NCBI GenBank assembly: GCA_910586095.1
Contig: CAJUHQ010000106.1
Location: 1 to 12,207, forward strand
DNA length: 12,207 nucleotides
Source: an uncultured Lachnospiraceae bacterium
GTDB lineage: Bacteria; Bacillota; Clostridia; Lachnospirales; Lachnospiraceae
Direction: 5' to 3'
The position numbers were made by a program, and so were the translations under genes. The notes beneath the pieces are model-generated. The model was not told the origin of the DNA. It searched no databases and saw only the letters and a list, made by a program, of their open reading frames with translations. Shown here piece by piece: positions 7,004 to 12,207 of the stretch (its first letter is position 1; every line of letters begins with the position of its first letter).

Positions 7004-8218
7004 TTATTCCTCAACAAATCCCATGATAATATCATCGATTTCGTTCCATTCATCATCATTTAAAATCTGGTCATCTATATCAATATCATAGGTTTTCTCA
7101 ACAGGGTCTAAATAAGAAACTTCAGCAACTCTAGGAGTAATTGCCTCTAAAATATTGTTGGCATACTCATTCTCCAAAACTGCCCATTCTTCATCACTGA
7201 GTGCATCAAAATTGGTGCCAGCATGCTTAGCGGCGAAATCGTCATTGACAGTAGTGGCATCATCAACAATAATATTGATGAAATCTAGAGGATACAATGT
7301 TAAGGTTAATGTACCTAAAGGAGAACTCTCACCATACAATTCTACAACAGGCTCATCCCATTTTGTTTTGAGTAGGATATCCTTAGAAATTGCGTAGAAC
7401 TGATCGATGATTGCTTGATCGACTACTTCCGTATTGATTCCGAGGAAATACATAAGACTTTCTGCATAGTATTCAATTTCGGATTCGTACAGTGCAATAG
7501 CAGCCTCTTCTGTATCGAACTTGTTCTCGACATACCGCGCATAATCGCCATAGAAGCTTGTCTTTAATGCATCATCAACAAACTGTGAGCAATCTTCTGC
7601 GCTGTTGATAGAACCCCAGTTATCATCAGATAGGTAATACTTTGCAGAGTGAATGGTATCGCCAACAAATGTAATTTCTGCTGTGCAGATCATATCGTTT
7701 TTGTCGTTGAAATTGTAGTAGTAAATTTCTTCTTTATCGTCAACGACATCTGGTTCACCATAAGCTGCCTTTACATCATCTGGAGTGGATTTGTAAGAGA
7801 TACCAGACGGCAGAACTACTTGCAATCCATCTTTTTGTGAGGAGAACAGAACCTTCAGGGACTCAACAGAACAATCTGCCAGCTTAGCACTTTCTGACTC
7901 CATATTGATTGCGCCGACAACAATATACTTTGAGGAATCTTCGTTATACATTTCAAAAGTGTTAGAGCCCTCAAAGGATTCTAGTTCAAAGGAATCTTTG
8001 TTATCGTAATTGTTTGAAATGTGCCAACCATTGTTAAGTAAATCGGACATCTCACATGGGAATGTATAAGATGTACCTTCGATAACAATCTCACCACCAT
8101 CAATATTGGTGCCAATCATGCTAGTTCCGGTTTCAATCCATACATCCTTTTTGGCACCGCATGCGACTAATTGTGAGCATATTAGCGCACACATGCCCAA
8201 TACTGCAACTTTTCTCAT
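7004..8218 (-). CDS. Lipoprotein of unknown function with possible DUF5105-like C-terminus
   Basis: A 404-residue secreted, lipid-anchored protein. Residues 1-19 form a signal peptide (Arg2-Lys3, hydrophobic core) ending in the lipobox Leu-Val-Ala-Cys with Cys20 as the lipidated residue. Mature residues 20-200 are a Thr/Ser/Asp/Glu-rich region. Within it, ISYKSTPDDVKAAYGEP at 140-156 resembles the small 'G-x-P-x-xV-x-xxYG-x-P' motif of SmpA/OmlA-type modules. Residues about 210-404 contain FYGDYARYVENKF, a long helical stretch and YAISKDILLKTKW, and look like the DUF5105-type domain seen in many Bacillota lipoproteins; I could not check this by search. The mature protein is strongly acidic. 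GAGGT shortly before the ATG supports the start. It is transcribed alone from 8320-8348, converges on galK and is divergent from the membrane protein at 8636. No catalytic motif is visible, so a function should not be assigned. Confidence 0.85.
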   Translation of the reverse strand: MRKVAVLGMCALICSQLVACGAKKDVWIETGTSMIGTNIDGGEIVIEGTSYTFPCEMSDLLNNGWHISNNYDNKDSFELESFEGSNTFEMYNEDSSKYIVVGAINMESESAKLADCSVESLKVLFSSQKDGLQVVLPSGISYKSTPDDVKAAYGEPDVVDDKEEIYYYNFNDKNDMICTAEITFVGDTIHSAKYYLSDDNWGSINSAEDCSQFVDDALKTSFYGDYARYVENKFDTEEAAIALYESEIEYYAESLMYFLGINTEVVDQAIIDQFYAISKDILLKTKWDEPVVELYGESSPLGTLTLTLYPLDFINIIVDDATTVNDDFAAKHAGTNFDALSDEEWAVLENEYANNILEAITPRVAEVSYLDPVEKTYDIDIDDQILNDDEWNEIDDIIMGFVEE

Positions 8219-8240
8219 AACTATACCTCATTTTCTTTCT

Positions 8241-8280
8241 TTTAGGAATTGAAGTGTATGTATTCCTAAAAAAATACATA
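8241..8280 (-). promoter_or_regulatory. Two overlapping, mutually exclusive hairpins in the lipoprotein mRNA leader
   Basis: Read on the minus strand, the first hairpin pairs the 8273-8280 segment with 8257-8264 (8 bp, TATGTATT/AATACATA, 8-base loop). The second pairs 8262-8270 with 8241-8249 (9 bp, TTTAGGAAT/ATTCCTAAA, 12-base loop). They share 8262-8264, so both cannot form fully at once. The second ends about 15 bases before the ribosome site and could affect its accessibility. No U-run follows either one, so this is not a classical attenuator. The GTGTATGTAT element at 8254-8263, also found in the galK leader, lies across both. Confidence 0.4.
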
Positions 8281-8319
8281 TGCCATGAATGTGGCAAAAT
8301 TGATAGAACAAACATACTT

Positions 8320-8348
8320 ATTATAATCAAAAAAACGCTTTTCGTCAA
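8320..8348 (-). promoter_or_regulatory. Sigma-A promoter for the lipoprotein gene
   Basis: On the minus strand, TTGACG (8343-8348) and a perfect TATAAT (8320-8325) are separated by 17 bases. The start would be near 8313, leaving a leader of about 95 bases. The spacer contains AAAAGCGTTTT (8332-8342), whose AAAGCGTTT core resembles the centre of a CcpA cre site, but the outer cre bases do not match. Confidence 0.8.
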
Positions 8349-8484
8349 CACTATTTACTAAATTTGTGAAAGGGAGAACAATAGTTATTTCTGGAAAAAT
8401 TTATGATTTTATCGATGTACATAGCCATGTGTTATGGCATTGTAGGGTGCCAAGTATTCAGAGCAATTTTTGTTGTAAAATCAA

Positions 8485-8513
8485 TTGACGCATGTAATAT
8501 AATGCCATACAAT
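8485..8513 (+). promoter_or_regulatory. Sigma-A promoter for the membrane protein gene
   Basis: TTGACG (8485-8490) and TACAAT (8508-8513) are 17 bases apart, giving a start near 8520 and a leader of about 115 bases. A TATAAT at 8498-8503 inside the spacer has no well-spaced -35 box and is probably coincidental. This promoter may also serve the HAD and Hsp70 genes downstream, because no terminator is evident between them. Confidence 0.6.
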
Positions 8514-8615
8514 AAAATTCAGATAAGCATAGACAAAAATGTTTTTAAAAGAAAGGCAGTTAACTATAAAAAAGAAGATAGAGCAGTGAGTACAAAAGTA
8601 AATTTGCAAGTTGAG

Positions 8616-8622
8616 AAAGGAG
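8616..8622 (+). promoter_or_regulatory. Ribosome binding site with long spacing before the membrane protein gene
   Basis: AAAGGAG at 8616-8622 is followed by 13 bases before the ATG at 8636. No start codon of the ATG, GTG or TTG type lies closer in this frame, so the long spacing must be real unless initiation is at the ATG at 8657, which is further away. The fructokinase gene shows the same arrangement, including the shared sequence AAAGGAGCAT. Confidence 0.5.
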
Positions 8623-8635
8623 CATAGCAAGTTAT

Positions 8636-9826
8636 ATGAAAACGAACAATTTCTTTATGCCAGCGTTAGCGCTGATTGCGCTACTGTTGCCGCTTACATC
8701 GAGTTTATTAGACCCGAGATTTGCATGGGTTTTATTTTTGGTAGTGGTTCTTGTGTCACGATTTTTTGTTGGACATCAAAAAATTACGATGCAGTGTGTA
8801 GATGTGGTATTTTATGCTTCGGTGTTACTGTTAACATTTTATTTTGTAGATACAGGAGTATCAAGGGGGATGTTTCCGCTTTTTGATGGGTTATCAGACA
8901 AAATCACATTCACAGATATGCTAGCATTGTGGGTGATGCTAGAAGTGACACTTCGATATATGTATTCAGACACAGTGACAATGGATCTGCTATCTATCAC
9001 AGCAGGAGTGATTGCAGAGCTTACATTAGTCATCAATGGCAGATGGAGTGCGCAGTTTGTTATGCTTGTGTTAGCGTTGGGAGTGGCATCAATAGTAGTG
9101 CCAGTGGCAGAGCAAATAAAAAGAGCACTACAGTTATTTTTTGGTTCTGCTTTTATTTTGTGCAATATTTCGTTGTTGATTTACTATACAGGATGGCTTC
9201 ATGTAAATACCATGTCGTACTCGATCGAAAAGAGCATTGTGGGAGAATTGGGCCTAAGTATGTTAGCGTTGTATATTTTGCGTGAGTGGGATAAGATTCC
9301 AAAGGGAACGCCCATCAATAGAGTACGGATGTTTGGACTACAAAGCAAGATAAGACGCGGGATAAAAATTGCTATTTGTGCCATTGCAGTTATGGTAGTA
9401 CTAGGATGTGATATGGGAATTGGAAGCAGTACAAAAGTCGCATTTCTTACACAAGAGGGTGTTCTTACAAATACGATTGTATCGCTTTTGTATCAAGTTT
9501 ATGAAGCTGTGCAGGCTGCTTTGAATTATAATTTGATAGGAATTAGCTTTGCAACGTTTGGTTTTAGTGGAGCTATTGTGGCAATGGGATTTGTCGGAGG
9601 AAGCATTTACCTTTTGTACAGAGCCATGCAACATCAATCTAGTGAGAAAAAGAGACTTATAGCCATTGCACTATTTGAGGTGATACAACTGCTTGTGCTT
9701 CCAGTTGCATGGGAGCTTCTTGTGCTGTATATGCTATTTTTATACGGTGCGGTGAGTGAAAATGGAATCTTGTGCGATACAATAAAAATATTCTTTAAAA
9801 AGCAAAAGATAACCCCACCTCAATAA
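8636..9826 (+). CDS. Polytopic membrane protein, function unknown
   Basis: A 396-residue integral membrane protein that I do not recognise. It has about ten to eleven hydrophobic segments: roughly residues 8-22, 29-46, 51-70, 92-108, 115-133, 139-157, 165-184, 200-215, 243-258, 305-328 and 341-370. A basic cytoplasmic-looking linker, REWDKIPKGTPINRVRMFG, spans 216-234 and is followed by another basic cluster, SKIRRGIK, at 237-244. A less hydrophobic stretch, about 260-300, lies between two membrane segments. The C-terminus is short and basic (FKKQK). No transporter signature, catalytic motif or polymerase/ligase motif is visible. It has its own promoter and a long-spaced ribosome site, and its stop lies 74 bases before the HAD gene with no terminator between them. 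It might be a membrane partner of the downstream genes, but this is only proximity. Confidence 0.85.
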   Translation: MKTNNFFMPALALIALLLPLTSSLLDPRFAWVLFLVVVLVSRFFVGHQKITMQCVDVVFYASVLLLTFYFVDTGVSRGMFPLFDGLSDKITFTDMLALWVMLEVTLRYMYSDTVTMDLLSITAGVIAELTLVINGRWSAQFVMLVLALGVASIVVPVAEQIKRALQLFFGSAFILCNISLLIYYTGWLHVNTMSYSIEKSIVGELGLSMLALYILREWDKIPKGTPINRVRMFGLQSKIRRGIKIAICAIAVMVVLGCDMGIGSSTKVAFLTQEGVLTNTIVSLLYQVYEAVQAALNYNLIGISFATFGFSGAIVAMGFVGGSIYLLYRAMQHQSSEKKRLIAIALFEVIQLLVLPVAWELLVLYMLFLYGAVSENGILCDTIKIFFKKQKITPPQ

Positions 9827-9900
9827 GTGTGATGTACTAGTAATTGCAAAGAAAAAAATTTGATAAAGATAAGACTAAAAGTATACAAGGGGTGAGGTAA

Positions 9901-10509
9901 ATGATTAAAAATATTGTCTTTGATATGGGAAATGTGCTTACAATTTATCATCAAAAGGAGTATATTTATCAATATGTAGATAATGAAGAGGATTTTAGAT
10001 GGATAAAAAATCAATTGTGTACATCCGTGGAGTGGTTGCAGATGGATAGAGGAAGTATTACGGACGAGGAGGCAATTGTTTCTGTGTGCAAAAGACTTCC
10101 TATGCATCTTCATAGTGTTGCCAGACGCTTTATCAATGAGTTTAGAATGAACCATGCCCCCAATCCTCCTATGGAACAGTTGGTAAAGGATCTTTCTCAG
10201 AGAGGTTATAATCTGTATTTGCTGTCTAATACATCTTGTCGTTTTAGAAAGTTTTGCAAATGTATACGTTCCATTGATTATATGGATGGAATCTGGATAT
10301 CTTGTGAGCATGGTTTTTTAAAGCCAGAGCGCGAGGCGTATTTTAGCTTTTTTAAGACATTTGGTCTAGAACCGCAGGAATGTTTCTTTATCGATGATAT
10401 GCCTGCCAATATAGAGGCAGCCGCGAATGTAGGAATGGCAGGTTGTGTGTATTATGGTAATGTGGAAGAACTGAGAATGGTTTTAAAAAGTAATGGAGTT
10501 AATTTATAG
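9901..10509 (+). CDS. HAD-superfamily hydrolase, YihX-like phosphatase
   Basis: A 202-residue haloacid dehalogenase-like hydrolase of the DxGNV group that includes E. coli YihX, a glucose-1-phosphate phosphatase. Motif I is FDMGNVL at residues 7-13, with nucleophile Asp8; the second Asp of the common DxD motif is Gly10, as in the YihX-type group. Motif II is LLSNTS (Ser109 in the core), motif III is Lys141 in FLKPERE, and motif IV is FIDDM with Asp165-Asp166. A small helical cap lies at about residues 18-85. The length is normal for the subfamily. GGTGAGG seven bases upstream of the ATG is a good ribosome site. The protein is expected to be cytosolic and Mg2+-dependent and to remove phosphate from a small molecule, possibly a sugar phosphate; the substrate cannot be read from the sequence. 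It lies 54 bases upstream of the Hsp70 gene with no intervening promoter. Confidence 0.9.
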   Translation: MIKNIVFDMGNVLTIYHQKEYIYQYVDNEEDFRWIKNQLCTSVEWLQMDRGSITDEEAIVSVCKRLPMHLHSVARRFINEFRMNHAPNPPMEQLVKDLSQRGYNLYLLSNTSCRFRKFCKCIRSIDYMDGIWISCEHGFLKPEREAYFSFFKTFGLEPQECFFIDDMPANIEAAANVGMAGCVYYGNVEELRMVLKSNGVNL

Positions 10510-10563
10510 AGTGAGCCTTGATTAAAGTCATCGCAGTAAATGGTTCTGACATGGAGGATGAAC

Positions 10564-12207
10564 ATGATTATAGGAATAGATCTAGGGACCACCAATAGTT
10601 TGGCATGTGTATATAGAAATGGGAGAGCAGAGCTGATTCCCAATCAATTAGGTGAGAATTTGACACCGAGTGTAGTAAGTATAGATGAACGAGGAAATAT
10701 GCTTGTGGGTGCTGTCGCAAAAGAACGATTGGTGTCTTATCCAGATCAAACCGCAGCATCATTTAAACGCTATATGGGTACAGACATAAAAGTACATTTA
10801 GGACCAAAAAGTTTTACGCCGCAGGAGTTATCCTCCTTTGTGGTTCGCCGGCTAAAGGAGGACGCTGAGCGGTATCTTGGAGAGGCAGTGACAGAGGCGG
10901 TTATCAGTGTACCCGCCTATTTTAATGACAGTCAAAGGGCGGCAACACGTGAGGCAGGACTTTTAGCGGGACTTCGTGTAGAGAGAATTGTCAATGAACC
11001 TTCAGCGGCCGCACTTGCGAGCAGTATGATAAGCGGAAAGGATGAACAGTGCTATCTAGTGTTTGATTTTGGAGGAGGAACATTGGATGTTTCTGTTGTG
11101 GACTATTTTGACAAAGTGATAGAGATTGTAGCAGTAAGCGGAGATAATCATCTTGGAGGAAATGATTTTGACCAGTGTATAGCACAATATTTTTGTCAGA
11201 GTCATCAGCTAGAATTTGATTGTCTTGACAGTGCGCAGCAGGCAACACTTTTGCGTCTTTCTGAGCGCTGCAAGAAAGAGCTAACCCAAAAGGAAGCTAC
11301 ATTCTTGCACTTTGAGATAGATGGAGAGGATAAGGCGGTTGTGTTTAACAATGAGATACTTGTTCAATGTTGTGCCAATCTGTTTGACCGCGCTTCGATA
11401 GCTGTAAAAAATGCGCTTCGAGACAGTGGTTATTCTTCGCAGGAAATTGATGAAATTGTAGTGGTAGGAGGCTCTGGAAAGATGCCAGTGGTCAGCTATT
11501 TTTTGGAGACTCTTTTAGGAAAGGCACCCATTATGTTAGGCTCTCCTGATGAGATAGTCGCACAAGGGGCAGGGCTCTATGCAGGTATCAAGGCACGAAA
11601 TGAAGAGATTAAAGATGTTGTGCTCACAGATATTTGCCCGTTTACACTGGGTACAAACATTGTAAATAAAGGCAATTACAAAAGAGATATCATGTCTGCG
11701 ATTATCGAACGAAACACCACGCTTCCAGCTTCTAAAAGTGAGTACTATACCAATGTGGGGGACAATCAAAAGGTAGTAAAGATAAAAATTTATCAAGGTG
11801 AATCCGTTTATTGTGATGAGAACTTATATCTAGGAGAGGTGCAACTAGAGATCAATGCACGACATGCATATGAGGCTAGCATTGAGGTAACATTTTCTTA
11901 TGATATTAATGGAATATTGGTAGTAGATGTGTTAGATAGAAAGAATAACAATACCCGTCAGAAAGTTTTGACAAGCAAGAATCTTAGACTTACACAAAAT
12001 GAGTTAGAAAAGCGCATAAAGGAGCTTCAAAGCTACAAAACCAATCCTGTGGGTGATGAGAGAAACAATCTGCTGTTTGCGCGCGGAGAGCGGTTGTACA
12101 AGGAAACTACAGGTGCTAACAGAGAGCGAATTATGATGGCATTACAAGAATTTGGGGCAGCAGTAAAATGTGGTGATAGGCAAAGAATTTTATATATGCG
12201 TAAGAAC
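10564..12207 (+). CDS. hscC: HscC-like Hsp70 chaperone, 3' end beyond the window
   Basis: The frame is open from ATG 10564 to the window end (548 codons, no stop), so the C-terminus is missing. It is an Hsp70 ATPase with phosphate-1 motif GIDLGTTNS (residues 4-12), VISVPAYFND (113-122), phosphate-2 motif VFDFGGGTLDVS (166-177), GDNHLGG and the adenosine motif VVVGGSGKMP (299-308). The substrate-binding domain starts near residue 350 (CPFTLGTN) and continues with ERNTTLPASKS. Details such as LIPNQLGENLTPS, FKRYMGT and AYFNDSQR resemble HscC/short DnaK paralogues rather than canonical DnaK; the usual NEPTAAALAYG reads NEPSAAALASS here. GGAGG six bases before the ATG fixes the start. HscC-type proteins are about 550-570 residues and lack a full lid, so little is likely missing. 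HscC proteins work with dedicated J-domain co-chaperones, which would be expected just downstream. It is a specialised paralogue, not the heat-shock dnaK locus: grpE, hrcA and dnaJ are not adjacent. The hscC symbol is by resemblance only. Confidence 0.9.
   Translation, partial: MIIGIDLGTTNSLACVYRNGRAELIPNQLGENLTPSVVSIDERGNMLVGAVAKERLVSYPDQTAASFKRYMGTDIKVHLGPKSFTPQELSSFVVRRLKEDAERYLGEAVTEAVISVPAYFNDSQRAATREAGLLAGLRVERIVNEPSAAALASSMISGKDEQCYLVFDFGGGTLDVSVVDYFDKVIEIVAVSGDNHLGGNDFDQCIAQYFCQSHQLEFDCLDSAQQATLLRLSERCKKELTQKEATFLHFEIDGEDKAVVFNNEILVQCCANLFDRASIAVKNALRDSGYSSQEIDEIVVVGGSGKMPVVSYFLETLLGKAPIMLGSPDEIVAQGAGLYAGIKARNEEIKDVVLTDICPFTLGTNIVNKGNYKRDIMSAIIERNTTLPASKSEYYTNVGDNQKVVKIKIYQGESVYCDENLYLGEVQLEINARHAYEASIEVTFSYDINGILVVDVLDRKNNNTRQKVLTSKNLRLTQNELEKRIKELQSYKTNPVGDERNNLLFARGERLYKETTGANRERIMMALQEFGAAVKCGDRQRILYMRKN

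Larger units (their letters stand above)
8219..8635. other. 417-base divergent intergenic region with two opposing promoters
   Basis: This stretch separates the minus-strand lipoprotein gene from the plus-strand membrane protein gene. It contains the lipoprotein leader with overlapping hairpins (8241-8280), the lipoprotein promoter (8320-8348), and the plus-strand promoter (8485-8513). A small dyad, TGCCA/TGGCA (8281-8285 and 8292-8296), also lies in the lipoprotein leader. Between 8349 and 8484 I see no further feature. A 74-codon open frame from 8403 runs through the plus-strand promoter and lacks a properly spaced ribosome site, so it is not called as a gene. Confidence 0.7.

Noticed and set aside
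8133..8351. 72-codon minus-strand frame overlapping the lipoprotein start
   Set aside because: It runs through the lipoprotein signal peptide and promoter in another frame; the lipoprotein reading with lipobox and ribosome site is far better supported.
8403..8627. 74-codon open frame in the divergent intergenic region
   Set aside because: It spans the promoter of the downstream gene, has no ribosome site at normal spacing (GGGAG is about 25 bases away) and its translation shows no recognisable domain.
9860..9887. TTGATA with TATACA as a promoter for the HAD gene
   Set aside because: Start of transcription would fall inside or at the ribosome site before the ATG at 9901, and both boxes are poor matches.
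1..12207. CRISPR arrays, tRNA or rRNA genes, insertion sequences and phage genes
   Set aside because: I scanned for regular direct repeats, transposase or integrase motifs and tRNA-like cloverleaf signals and saw none; a formal repeat search and a tRNA scan were not possible.

Overview
The window looks like chromosomal DNA of a low-GC Gram-positive anaerobe, most likely a Clostridia/Lachnospiraceae gut bacterium. This is inferred from A/T-rich coding sequence, strong AGGAG-type ribosome binding sites, sigma-A promoters with 17-base spacers, and proteins of clostridial character (a LipO-type solute-binding protein, DUF1622, a clostridial GalK variant and an HscC-like Hsp70). No database search was possible, so the assignment rests on motif recognition.

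Layout. (1) Positions 2-952 hold the C-terminal part of an extracellular sugar-binding protein of an ABC importer, closed by a perfect 14-bp hairpin (969-1016). (2) A strong promoter (1084-1112) drives a probable four-gene operon: a cytosolic GH32 beta-fructosidase/sucrose-6-phosphate hydrolase (1217-2716), a PfkB-family fructokinase (2784-3752), a small DUF1622 membrane protein (3774-4103) and a MATE-family transporter (4084-5463) whose start overlaps the DUF1622 gene. (3) Galactokinase (5662-6894) has its own promoter and a long leader carrying a perfect 13-bp inverted repeat. (4) A bidirectional terminator (6941-6973) separates galK from a convergent minus-strand lipoprotein of unknown function (7004-8218). 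(5) A 417-base divergent intergenic region carries the lipoprotein promoter (minus strand) and a promoter for the next plus-strand gene. (6) The plus strand continues with an unrecognised polytopic membrane protein (8636-9826), a YihX-like HAD phosphatase (9901-10509) and an HscC-like Hsp70 (10564 to the window edge, no stop reached).

How the genes fit together. The left part reads as a sucrose/fructo-oligosaccharide module: the binding protein delivers the sugar, intracellular GH32 releases fructose, and fructokinase makes fructose-6-phosphate for glycolysis. DUF1622 and MATE are probably co-transcribed with it, but the reason is not evident. Galactokinase feeds the Leloir pathway as a single gene; galT and galE are not here. 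The right part (membrane protein, HAD phosphatase, Hsp70 paralogue) has no obvious metabolic link to the left part.

I found no CRISPR array, tRNA, rRNA, insertion sequence, integrase or phage gene. I found no clearly novel system. The most notable non-coding signals are the galK leader palindrome, a related sequence in the lipoprotein leader that sits within two overlapping, mutually exclusive hairpins, and a repeated -35 box of the form TTGACG.
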